Below are positions 44,392 through 52,169 of a DNA stretch of 64,000 bases, one piece after another; the stretch's first letter is position 1, and each line of letters starts with the position of its first letter. Both the position numbers and the translations under genes were made by a program. This DNA comes from Nocardia exalbida NBRC 100660 (GTDB taxonomy: Bacteria; Actinomycetota; Actinomycetes; Mycobacteriales; Mycobacteriaceae), in the NCBI RefSeq assembly GCF_000308575.1, contig NZ_BAFZ01000056.1, positions 1-64,000 on the forward strand, written 5' to 3'. The notes beneath the pieces are model-generated. The model did no database searches, was not told the origin of the DNA, and saw only the letters and a list, made by a program, of their open reading frames with translations.

Positions 44392-45437
44392 CTCGACGGG
44401 TCCAGAACGATCTTGCCCACCCCGTCGGCCCGCTCGGCGAACATCCGGTAGGCGTCGGGACCCTCGGACATGGGCAGGTGGTGGGTGACCACGGCCTCGG
44501 GCCGCAGCCTGCCGCCCGCGGTGAGTCTCAGCAGCGCGGGCAGTTCGTACTGGATCGCGCACAGCCCGATGTGGAATTCGAGGTCCTTCACCTGGGCCGC
44601 CATCAAGTGGAACGGGAAGGCGCGGTTGTGGCTCACACCGATCACGCTGACCCGGCCACCGTGCCCGACGGCGCTGATCGCCAGCTTGACGGTTTCGTCG
44701 GCGCCGACCGCCTCGATCGCGACATCCGCTCCGCCGCGCAGTGTTTCGCGGATCGCCTGCTTCGGATCGTCCGATTCGACCGGCTCGGCGCCCAGCGCGG
44801 CGGCGCGCTCGCGGCGTTCGGCGAGCAGGTCGACGCCGAGCACCCGGGCCGCACCCATCGCGAAGGCGGACTGCACCGCCATGAGACCGACCGGACCGAG
44901 CCCGATCACCACCACGGTGTCGCCCGGGGCGATCCGGGCGCGCCGGGCTCCGTACCACGCGGTGGGGGCGTTGTCGGTGAGCACCACGGCGGCGGTGTCG
45001 CTCACCTCGTCGGGCAGCTTCGCCAGATTGCCCCCGGCGTGCGGTACGGCGAGCAACTGGGCCTGACATCCCGCCAGCGAGCCGCCGAGCCCATAGCAGG
45101 CGTCGACCGGGAGCGGGTGGCGCTCGCACGCGGTGACGATCCCGGAGCGGCACTGCGCGCAGCCGTCGCAGCCCGCCGAGGCGGCGACCAGCACGCGGTC
45201 GCCGACGGCGAACCCCCGGGCGTGCGGCCCCAGTTCCACGATCTCGCCGACCGCTTCGTGCCCGACGCCGTAACCGGAGCCGGCGACGAATCCGTGTCCG
45301 GCGTAGATGTGCAGATCACTGCCGCAGATGCCGGCCGCGGTGACCCGGACGATCGCGCCGTCCGGTCCCGGCAGGACCGGGTCGGGCCGATCCTGATACG
45401 AGATCTGCTGCGGGCCTTCGTAAGTCAATGCCTTCAT
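44388..45437 (-). CDS. Zinc-dependent alcohol dehydrogenase
   Basis: A 349-residue medium-chain dehydrogenase. The catalytic zinc site includes Cys38 (AAGICGSDLH) and GHEAVGEIVELG, the structural site is CDGCAQCRSGIVTAC, and the NAD(P) motif VVVIGLGPVGLMA. Start and stop each overlap neighbouring genes by four bases. With the SDR it probably interconverts alcohol and carbonyl intermediates upstream of FadE. Confidence 0.9.
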   Translation of the reverse strand: MKALTYEGPQQISYQDRPDPVLPGPDGAIVRVTAAGICGSDLHIYAGHGFVAGSGYGVGHEAVGEIVELGPHARGFAVGDRVLVAASAGCDGCAQCRSGIVTACERHPLPVDACYGLGGSLAGCQAQLLAVPHAGGNLAKLPDEVSDTAAVVLTDNAPTAWYGARRARIAPGDTVVVIGLGPVGLMAVQSAFAMGAARVLGVDLLAERRERAAALGAEPVESDDPKQAIRETLRGGADVAIEAVGADETVKLAISAVGHGGRVSVIGVSHNRAFPFHLMAAQVKDLEFHIGLCAIQYELPALLRLTAGGRLRPEAVVTHHLPMSEGPDAYRMFAERADGVGKIVLDPSR

Positions 45438-46174
45438 CGCCAGCCTCCGTCGATCGCGAGGGTGGCGCCGGTGCAGAACGCCGAGGCTTCGGTGGCGAAG
45501 AACAGCGCCGCCCCGACGATCTCCTCCGGCTTGCCGACTCTGCGCAGCGCGTTGTGTCTGGTGAGTTCCGCGCGCAGCTCATCGGGCCACGCCGTGGCGA
45601 TATCGGTGTCGAAGGGGCCGCACTGGATGGTGTTGACGCGCACGGTCGGCGCGAACATCTGGGCCAGCCCGCCGGTCAGGGCGTTGAGTCCCGCCTTGGC
45701 CGCCGAGTACGGGACCGCGAAGGGCTCCGGTCTGGTCGCCTCGATCGAGGAGACGTTGATGATCGAGCCGCCGCCGTCGGCCGCCATGCGGCTGCCGATC
45801 AGGGCCGACAGCCGGAACGGACCTTTGAGGTTCACCCCGATGACCTTGTCGAACAACTCCTCGGTGACCTGGTCCAGGCTCGGGTACAGCGGCGAGAGTC
45901 CCGCGTTGTTGACCAGCACGTCCACCCGGCCGAACGCGCCGTAGACGGTCTCCACCAGGGCGTCGCACTGCGACCAGTCGCTGACGTTGCAGGCCACCGG
46001 CAGGGCGCGGCGCCCGAACCGCCGCGTCACCTCCTGCGCGAGCGCGGCGCACCCGTCCAGCTTGCGGCTCGCGATCACCACGTCGGCGCCGGCCTCCGCG
46101 AACGCCAGCACCATCTGCTTACCCAGGCCTCGGCTACCGCCGGTGACGACGGCGACCTTGTCGGTGAGTGGCAC
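45434..46174 (-). CDS. SDR-family oxidoreductase
   Basis: A 246-residue classical SDR: TGGSRGLG (near 11-18), NNAG, INVSSIEATRPEPF and YSAAKAGL supply the cofactor motif, Asn, Ser and Tyr/Lys active site. It heads the coupled four-gene unit. GCAGGAG is the ribosome site. The substrate is unknown. Confidence 0.9.
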   Translation of the reverse strand: MPLTDKVAVVTGGSRGLGKQMVLAFAEAGADVVIASRKLDGCAALAQEVTRRFGRRALPVACNVSDWSQCDALVETVYGAFGRVDVLVNNAGLSPLYPSLDQVTEELFDKVIGVNLKGPFRLSALIGSRMAADGGGSIINVSSIEATRPEPFAVPYSAAKAGLNALTGGLAQMFAPTVRVNTIQCGPFDTDIATAWPDELRAELTRHNALRRVGKPEEIVGAALFFATEASAFCTGATLAIDGGWR

Positions 46175-46195
46175 TCGAACTCCTGCCTGCCATGA

Positions 46196-46215
46196 AATGT
46201 TCCGATCAGTACATT
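46196..46215. promoter_or_regulatory. AATGT-N10-ACATT operator upstream of the SDR operon
   Basis: A five-base inverted repeat 22 bases before the SDR start, in a patch richer in A/T. Size and position suit the operon's own TetR, but the arms are short. Confidence 0.4.
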
Positions 46216-46359
46216 AAATCGGTCGCGGGTTACGATCAAGGGGCTGTCCGGCCGACCGTCGACGGCTCGACGACCCGCCGGGTGGAAGACCTGCTCATTC
46301 GGTGTGGCGGATGCATTCGGGCACAGTGCCCACAGCGACCCGGCGCGCGGCGACACAAC

Positions 46360-46371
46360 TACCCACGGGTA
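46360..46371. promoter_or_regulatory. Palindrome TACCC-AC-GGGTA over the glcB promoter
   Basis: An exact five-base inverted repeat that abuts TAACAT, a probable -10 (46370-46375) about 45 bases before the glcB ATG. Possibly a site for an acetate/carbon regulator; none can be named. Confidence 0.4.
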
Positions 46372-46418
46372 ACATGGCACTGTTTTCCCACTCGGCTTTC
46401 TCGGAAGTGAGGCAGTAG

Positions 46419-48599
46419 ATGACAGAGCGGATTCAGGTCGGCGGGCTCCAGGTGGCACGCGTTCTCCACGAGTTCGTCGAGAACGAGGCGCTCCCCGGTT
46501 CCGGCGTGGATTCCGCCGCGTTCTGGGCCGGCGCCGAGCAGGTCATCAACGATCTCGCTCCGCGCAACCGCGCTCTGCTGGCCGAACGCGACGAGATCCA
46601 GGGCAAGGTCGACGCGTGGCACGCCGAGCACCCCGGCGTGAACTACGACAAGGCCGCCTACAAGAACTTCCTGACCGAGATCGGCTACCTGCGCCCCGAG
46701 CCCGCCGATTTCCGGATCACCACGCAGAACGTGGACGACGAGATCGCCGTCACCGCGGGCCCGCAGCTCGTGGTGCCGGTGATGAACGCGCGCTTCGCGA
46801 TCAACGCCGCCAACGCCCGCTGGGGCTCGCTGTACGACGCGCTCTACGGCACCGACGCCATCTCCGAGGCCAACGGCGCGGAGAAGGGCACCGGCTACAA
46901 CAAGGTGCGCGGCGACAAGGTCATCGAGTGGGCGCGCAACTTCCTCGACGACTCGGTCACCCTCATCACCGGCTCGCACATCGGCTCGACGTCCTACAAG
47001 ATCGTGGACGGCGAACTGGAGGTCGGCCTGGAGGACGGCACCAGCATCGGCCTGGCCGACGCCTCGCAGCTGGTCGGTTACCTGGGTGACCCGGAATCGC
47101 CGAGTTCGGTGCTGCTGAAGCACAACGGTTTGCACATCGAGATCCAGATCGACCCGCAGTCGCCGATCGGCAGCACCGACACCGCGGGCGTCAAGGACGT
47201 CGTGCTGGAGTCCGCGGTCACCACGATCATGGACTTCGAGGACTCGGTCGCCGCGGTGGACGCCGAGGACAAGGTGCTGTGCTACCACAACTGGCTCGGC
47301 CTGATGAAGGGCGACCTCGCGGAGAAGGTCAGCAAGGGTGAGAAGACCTTCACCCGCACCATGAACCCCGACCGCGTGTACACCGCGCTGGACGGCGGCG
47401 AACTGGCGCTGCACGGCCGTTCACTGCTGTTCGTGCGCAACGTCGGTCACCTGATGACCTCCGACGCGATCCTGGACGCCGAAGGCAACGAGGTGCCCGA
47501 GGGCATCATGGACGGGCTGATCACCTCGCTGATCGCCAAGCACAGCCTGGCCGACGACGCGAAGCTGAAGAACAGCCGCACCGGCTCGGTCTACATCGTG
47601 AAGCCGAAGATGCACGGTCCGGACGAGGTCGCGTTCACCAACGAGCTGTTCGGCCGGATCGAGGACGTGCTCGGGCTGGCGCGCAACACGCTCAAGGTCG
47701 GCATCATGGACGAGGAGCGCCGGACCACGGTGAACCTGAAGGCCTGCATCCAGGCCGCCGCCGAGCGGGTGGTGTTCATCAACACCGGCTTCCTGGACCG
47801 CACCGGCGACGAGATCCACACCTCCATGGAGGCCGGGCCGATGGTTCGCAAGGCCGACATGAAGTCCCAGCAGTGGATCCTGTCCTACGAGGACTGGAAC
47901 GTCGACACCGGTCTCGCGGCGGGCCTGCCCGGCAAGGCGCAGATCGGCAAGGGCATGTGGGCCATGCCGGACCTGATGGCCGACATGCTCACCCAGAAGA
48001 TCGGCCACCCGCGCGCGGGTGCCAATACCGCGTGGGTTCCCTCGCCGACCGCCGCCACCCTGCACGCGACGCACTACCACCTGGTCGACGTGTTCAAGCG
48101 GCAGCAGGAGATCGCGAAGGGCGGTCGCCGTGCCACCGTCGACGAGATCCTGGAGATCCCGCTGGCCGCCGCGCCGAACTGGACCGACGAGGAGAAGCGC
48201 CAGGAGCTGGACAACAACTCCCAGTCCATCCTCGGTTACGTGGTGCGCTGGATCGACCAGGGCGTCGGTTGCTCCAAGGTGCCCGACATCAAGGACGTCG
48301 CGCTCATGGAAGACCGTGCGACCCTGCGCATCTCCAGCCAGCTGATGGCCAACTGGCTGCGCCACGGCATCGTCACCGCCGACGAGGTGGTGGCCAGCCT
48401 GGAGCGGATGGCCCCGGTCGTGGACCGGCAGAACGCCGGCGACCCGAGCTACCGGGCGATGGCGCCGGACTTCGCGGGCAGCATCGCGTTCCAGGCGGCC
48501 AAGGAGCTGATCCTGGAGGGCACCAAGCAGCCCAACGGGTACACCGAGCCGATCCTGCACCGCCGTCGCCGTGAGGCCAAGGCGCTGGCCTGCGTCTAG
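46419..48599 (+). CDS. glcB: Malate synthase G
   Basis: A full 726-residue malate synthase [46 protein letters not shown] and the [20 protein letters not shown] block are the conserved catalytic and metal regions. It condenses glyoxylate with acetyl-CoA to malate in the glyoxylate shunt, essential for growth on fatty acids and acetate. GTGAGGCAG precedes the ATG. A 15-bp terminator follows. Confidence 0.97.
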   Translation: MTERIQVGGLQVARVLHEFVENEALPGSGVDSAAFWAGAEQVINDLAPRNRALLAERDEIQGKVDAWHAEHPGVNYDKAAYKNFLTEIGYLRPEPADFRITTQNVDDEIAVTAGPQLVVPVMNARFAINAANARWGSLYDALYGTDAISEANGAEKGTGYNKVRGDKVIEWARNFLDDSVTLITGSHIGSTSYKIVDGELEVGLEDGTSIGLADASQLVGYLGDPESPSSVLLKHNGLHIEIQIDPQSPIGSTDTAGVKDVVLESAVTTIMDFEDSVAAVDAEDKVLCYHNWLGLMKGDLAEKVSKGEKTFTRTMNPDRVYTALDGGELALHGRSLLFVRNVGHLMTSDAILDAEGNEVPEGIMDGLITSLIAKHSLADDAKLKNSRTGSVYIVKPKMHGPDEVAFTNELFGRIEDVLGLARNTLKVGIMDEERRTTVNLKACIQAAAERVVFINTGFLDRTGDEIHTSMEAGPMVRKADMKSQQWILSYEDWNVDTGLAAGLPGKAQIGKGMWAMPDLMADMLTQKIGHPRAGANTAWVPSPTAATLHATHYHLVDVFKRQQEIAKGGRRATVDEILEIPLAAAPNWTDEEKRQELDNNSQSILGYVVRWIDQGVGCSKVPDIKDVALMEDRATLRISSQLMANWLRHGIVTADEVVASLERMAPVVDRQNAGDPSYRAMAPDFAGSIAFQAAKELILEGTKQPNGYTEPILHRRRREAKALACV

Positions 48600-48610
48600 T
48601 CCCACCTGTC

Positions 48611-48645
48611 GCGAATCCCCCGGCCCCGGCGGCCGGGGGATTCGC
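48611..48645 (+). terminator. Terminator after glcB
   Basis: A 15-bp perfect stem GCGAATCCCCCGGCC around CCGGC, followed by GCTTT. Confidence 0.9.
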
Positions 48646-48665
48646 GCTTTCGCGGCGGTCGGAGT

Positions 48666-48695
48666 TTCGACTCCCGTTTATCGGTCCGTTACCCT
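48666..48695 (+). promoter_or_regulatory. Candidate promoter of the 33-residue ORF
   Basis: TTCGAC and TACCCT spaced by 18 bases, about 40 bases before the ATG. Confidence 0.4.
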
Positions 48696-48734
48696 GGGTG
48701 TCGCACGAGATCGTTCGATTTGTGAGGAAGATTC

Positions 48735-48836
48735 ATGGGAAGCGTTGTGCTCGACATCGTGGCATTGCTCGCCAATCGCGCGGCGATGTTCTGGAATTGG
48801 ATGGCCACCGGATCGGCGGGCTTCCCGCCGCTGTGA
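48735..48836 (+). CDS. 33-residue small protein in its own transcription unit
   Basis: The ORF encodes a 33-residue peptide, starting MGSVVLDIVALLANRAAMFW and ending GFPPL, with a hydrophobic/amphipathic helix rich in Val, Leu, Ala and Trp. GAGGAAG lies four bases before the ATG. It is flanked by a candidate promoter and a strong rho-independent-type hairpin with a T-rich tail at 48868. The combination of promoter, ribosome site, ORF and terminator argues that it is a real gene. No family is recognised; a membrane-active or envelope peptide is one possibility. Confidence 0.6.
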   Translation: MGSVVLDIVALLANRAAMFWNWMATGSAGFPPL

Positions 48837-48867
48837 GCGTGCGGTGCACGATCTGTTTCGAGTAGCG

Positions 48868-48904
48868 AATCCCCTGGTCAGCTGGCGCTGGCCGGGGGAT
48901 TTTC
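48868..48904 (+). terminator. Terminator of the small-ORF unit
   Basis: A 15-bp stem (AATCCCCTGGTCAGC with two G-U pairs) and TGGC loop, followed by TTTT. It shares AATCCCC and GGCCGGGGGATT with the glcB terminator. Confidence 0.85.
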
Positions 48905-49175
48905 CGGTTCGGGAGGGAATCGGAAAACGTTCCGGAATGTTTGTTTTCACACTGAGGATCCACTGTCCGCGGACGCGGGTAAGCCTCGGCTGTACGAATT
49001 CGGCGGACATGGCCGCACCGGGATCGCAGGAACTCTCGCGCGCGGATTCTCGAATTGGACGTGCACCGGTGCCGCAGGATATCCGTTGCGCTCATCGCGG
49101 CTTCCCCGTCATGGGGATCGTCAGGGGGCCGGGCGGTTTCGGCACCGATCCCGCGCGCGAAGCTCCTGCCCCTCG

Positions 49176-49181
49176 TATCTT
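49176..49181 (+). promoter_or_regulatory. -10 (TATCTT) of a leaderless membrane-protein gene
   Basis: TATCTT, GAACAC, then GTG: the same architecture as the efflux tetR promoter. No ribosome site. Confidence 0.55.
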
Positions 49182-49187
49182 GAACAC

Positions 49188-49763
49188 GTGAACTCCGCAG
49201 GCTCCGTGCGCACCCGGTCGCGTATTCCTCGTTGGTTCGTGCTGTGGATGGGGCTGCTGACCGCCCTGGTCGCGCTCTGTTGCGCGGCGCTGTTCTGGCA
49301 ACTCGCCGCGGAGGGAACGTTTCCCACCCTCGTCGTGCTGTGGGTGGTCCTCGGCGTGCTCGGCGGAATCGCCGTCCTGTTCGGGCTGCTCGGCCTGCTG
49401 CGCTACCGGGCCTTCTTCTACAGCCTCGCCTCGCCCGTGCTGATCGGCGTCCTGGTGGCGCTGATACTTTACGACGTCCCGGAGGACACCGGCTGGCGGT
49501 TGTCTCGCGGCATTCTCGAAGACCAGGCCGTCGACTGTGCCCACCCCGGCCAGCGCACCCGCCTCGGCGTCTACACCATCACCTTCGTCACGCCCCGTGA
49601 CGGCGGCTGCCTGTTCTACACCCAGGCGGGCGACTCGAATTCGGAAGGCTTCGCTTTCTTCCGCGACCCGGCCACCCCACCACACCTCGGCCCGCCCGCC
49701 ACCAACGGCATCGAGTACTCCGCTTTCGACGGCCAGTGGTACCGCTTCGTCGACACTCACTGA
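49188..49763 (+). CDS. Hypothetical membrane protein
   Basis: A 191-residue protein with about three predicted membrane helices in the first 105 residues (WFVLWMGLLTALVALCCAAL; LVVLWVVLGVLGGIAVLFGL; a third ending YDVPEDTGW), then a soluble C-terminal part with four cysteines or nearby residues (VDCAHPG, GGCLF). No family is recognised. Its stop overlaps the opposing gene's stop by a few bases. Confidence 0.65.
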   Translation: MNSAGSVRTRSRIPRWFVLWMGLLTALVALCCAALFWQLAAEGTFPTLVVLWVVLGVLGGIAVLFGLLGLLRYRAFFYSLASPVLIGVLVALILYDVPEDTGWRLSRGILEDQAVDCAHPGQRTRLGVYTITFVTPRDGGCLFYTQAGDSNSEGFAFFRDPATPPHLGPPATNGIEYSAFDGQWYRFVDTH

Positions 49764-50284
49764 GTCCGGCCGCCGAAGATCTCCTCGAGCGTGCTCGCCG
49801 TGGCGGCACGGGTGATCCACTCGGTGAGGCGCGCATGATCGGTGCAGGCCTCGATCTCGGCGGTGAGTCCCGCGGGGACGTCGAATCCGCGGGCACCGAG
49901 CATGGTGAGCAACGCCTTGGCCTCGCCCTTTGCCTCGCCGATGGCTTCGCCTTCGGCCATGCCGTCGGCGTACAACTGCTTGAAGTACTGGCTGTAGTAC
50001 GGGGACGTGTCGGTCGTCATCAGCATCTCCATTTGCACCTCCACGACGATGCCGAGAACCGGGACATCGGCGTCGGTGAGGGTGACGACCAGGTCCGCGC
50101 GATACTCGGTCGGCTCGATGTCCGGTAGGTCGCCGGAGTCGACGCGGGCGTGATCGAACTCGGGAAGTGCCAGGCCGAGCGTGGAAGTGAGCAGTTCGGC
50201 GACCAAAGTCGGTCTACGGCGGACCAATTCGATGAGGACTTCGTGTACCGACCAGGGCGTGGCGCGGACGTTACCGATAGCCAC
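49757..50284 (-). CDS. PD-(D/E)XK-like protein with an internal deletion
   Basis: A protein of about 175 residues. The N-terminal part (VHEVLIELVRRRPTLVAELL, then DLVVTL and VVEVQ) resembles an actinobacterial family of Rpn/PD-(D/E)XK-like proteins. The C-terminal part (MTTDTSPYYSQYF, GEAKGEAKALLTMLGARGFD, DHARLTEWITRAATASTLEE) matches that family's C-terminus. As I recall them, full-length members have about 100 more residues in between, so this copy seems to carry an in-frame deletion. The GTG start is tentative. Confidence 0.6.
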   Translation of the reverse strand: MAIGNVRATPWSVHEVLIELVRRRPTLVAELLTSTLGLALPEFDHARVDSGDLPDIEPTEYRADLVVTLTDADVPVLGIVVEVQMEMLMTTDTSPYYSQYFKQLYADGMAEGEAIGEAKGEAKALLTMLGARGFDVPAGLTAEIEACTDHARLTEWITRAATASTLEEIFGGRTQ

Positions 50285-50306
50285 CGACAGGTCAGGGTGG
50301 GGTGGA

Positions 50307-51041
50307 TCACCATTCGAACGGCAGCGGCTGGCGGGGCTCGATCCAGAGGGCTTCGGCGAGGGCGCAGAGCGTGCCGTCGGTGCGGGCCAATGCCACGCCG
50401 ACGGTGTGTTTCCGGCCGGTCGCGGAGATCGGCCAGCCGTAGGAGAGGTAGGAATCGCCGGCGCGGACCGGTTCGAACTGGGTGGCGGTGAGGGCGGCGG
50501 TGACCGCTCCCGGGCGCAGGTCACGCAGGGCCATCGCGGCCCAGCCGCCGGGGCAATCCAGCGCGGCCCAGACGTTCTCGGTGGAGAGGAAGCCGTCGGG
50601 TCCGCCGAGCAGGGGATCGGGTGTCCAGGCGGCGACGACCATGTCGTGGGTGGACATGGCCCAGGGCGACAGGCGCAAGCCTCGGCCGGGTGCGCAAGCG
50701 GCTCCGCAGCCGTAGCAGTGGCTCATCTTGCGCAGCACGTCGGCGGTCGCAGTCGCCGCCCGTGCCTCCGCCCAAGCGGGCGCGGGCCGCGGCGTCACCG
50801 TCACCATAGACTCGGAGGCCTCGGCGAGCACCGTGCCTTCCTGATCGGTGAGCGACGCGCCGCCCGAACCGTCGGCGGCCAGTACGACCGGGGTATCGAC
50901 GGAAACTGCGCGCCGGAAGTCGACGCGCACCTGCGTGGCGCCGCTCGCTGCGGCGAGCAGGCCCGCCACGTACCCGCCGAACGCCACTCCCGGATAGCCA
51001 CGCACGTGACCCGGCACCGTGAACGCATCCGTCCGAATCAT
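50307..51041 (-). CDS. Thioesterase/hotdog-fold protein
   Basis: A 244-residue protein. The central CYGCGAACAPGRGLRL fits the CXGCG...GL motif of PaaI-like hotdog proteins, in a two-hotdog arrangement (C-terminal half, ENVWAALDCPGGWAA). Likely an acyl-CoA thioesterase or binder. The substrate is unknown. Confidence 0.72.
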   Translation of the reverse strand: MIRTDAFTVPGHVRGYPGVAFGGYVAGLLAAASGATQVRVDFRRAVSVDTPVVLAADGSGGASLTDQEGTVLAEASESMVTVTPRPAPAWAEARAATATADVLRKMSHCYGCGAACAPGRGLRLSPWAMSTHDMVVAAWTPDPLLGGPDGFLSTENVWAALDCPGGWAAMALRDLRPGAVTAALTATQFEPVRAGDSYLSYGWPISATGRKHTVGVALARTDGTLCALAEALWIEPRQPLPFEW

Positions 51042-51525
51042 CCGCTGCCCAACCTCTCCCGGCCGACGATCATGACCCGGCTCAGCCGACCATACCGTCC
51101 CGGCGTCGCCGGATGGTCTCCGGGCAATCTGTCACGCCGACGGCGAGGATGATCTTGCCGATCGCCCACGACCAGCCGTTCCGGCGCGCCGCGTGATCCG
51201 GGCACACGTCGTCGATCTCGCCCGCCGCCCGCTCGCAACCGTGCTGATGGGGGAACTGGCCGAGGCCGACCGGGTGCGTGGCGATGCCGCCCGCGGATGC
51301 GCACCATGTCGGGCGTGGGCGCCCCCGGATGCTTCGCGGATCTCGATCCGGTCACCGAGGAGCGAACGAGATCGCCCGCGGCCTCGTGGGCGGCGAGACG
51401 CCCCGCCAGGACATTCGCCATCGCGGCAGTCCGTCCGCTTCCGCGCAGGTCGAGGCGCCTCGAGCCGGGGCGTGAGGCGCGGGGGACGAGCGGTTTCGGG
51501 TTGCATGTGGCGTTGTGACCGACGG
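51042..51525. other. Intergenic stretch with a possible decayed gene
   Basis: This 484-bp gap contains only the uncertain frameshifted frame described separately. No repeat, tRNA or hairpin of note was seen. Confidence 0.5.
51082..51421 (-). pseudogene. Possible frameshifted small gene
   Basis: The first part reads MANVLAGRLAAHEAAGDLVR in one frame. The second part (GGIATHPVGLGQFPHQHG to the TGA, with RRNGWSWAIGKIILAVGVTD) is in another frame and has strongly GC-rich third positions. A single frameshift would join them. No family is recognised. Confidence 0.25.
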
Positions 51526-52167
51526 TCACGGCAGTACCGGAGCCCCGCGCTGGGCGAGCAGCATGCCCATCACCCCCGCTTCCTGACCCTGACCGTGGAT
51601 CATGGACCGGGCGATCTCCTTGACCGGCCCGGAACGCAGCAGACCGTCGGCGGCCTCGGCCATCGCGATACCCCCCTGGTGATGGCGAAGCATCAACTGC
51701 AGGAACAGGATTTCCGCGTCGCGGCCGCGCGCCGACGCCAAGGTGTCCAATTCCGCCGTGCTCGCCATCCCCGGCATGGGCGGGGCGGCGGCGCTGTGCG
51801 CTGTCGGATGCCGATGCGCTGACGCGCCCGCGGTGTGCATCCACGCCATCGGATGCGTCGAGCCGGGGGCCGCGTCCGCCAGGCGCAGCCAGCCGAGCAT
51901 GGTGCCGATCTCCAGGCGCTGGGTGCGGTCGAGCTGCTCGGCCAGCCGGGCGATCGCCGGATCGACCGAGCGATCCAGCCGCTGCACCATGAGCAGCGCT
52001 TGCTGGTGATGGGTGGTCATGTCCTGGACGAAGCCGATCTCCACGTCGGTGAGAATCGGTGTCGCGGACCGGCCTTCCGGAAAGATCGCGGGGCGCAGCG
52101 CGGCGCCGAGCACGAGCAGCGCGAAGGCCGCCGACGCCAGGGCCGCGACGTGCGTCCAGTACCGCAT
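51526..52167 (-). CDS. DUF305 exported protein
   Basis: A 213-residue secreted protein with an N-terminal signal/anchor (about 7-28) and a DUF305 domain of ferritin-like four-helix type. The histidine pairs DMTTHHQQALLM and LMLRHHQGGIAM with MIHGQGQEAGVM are its hallmark, consistent with metal (copper) binding. It begins two bases after the LVIVD gene stop, so it is the second gene of a pair. Confidence 0.85.
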   Translation of the reverse strand: MRYWTHVAALASAAFALLVLGAALRPAIFPEGRSATPILTDVEIGFVQDMTTHHQQALLMVQRLDRSVDPAIARLAEQLDRTQRLEIGTMLGWLRLADAAPGSTHPMAWMHTAGASAHRHPTAHSAAAPPMPGMASTAELDTLASARGRDAEILFLQLMLRHHQGGIAMAEAADGLLRSGPVKEIARSMIHGQGQEAGVMGMLLAQRGAPVLP

Positions 52168-52169
52168 CG

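Noticed and set aside
46359..47414. A 351-codon frame antisense to glcB
   Set aside because: Same reason: an antisense shadow of a highly conserved gene.
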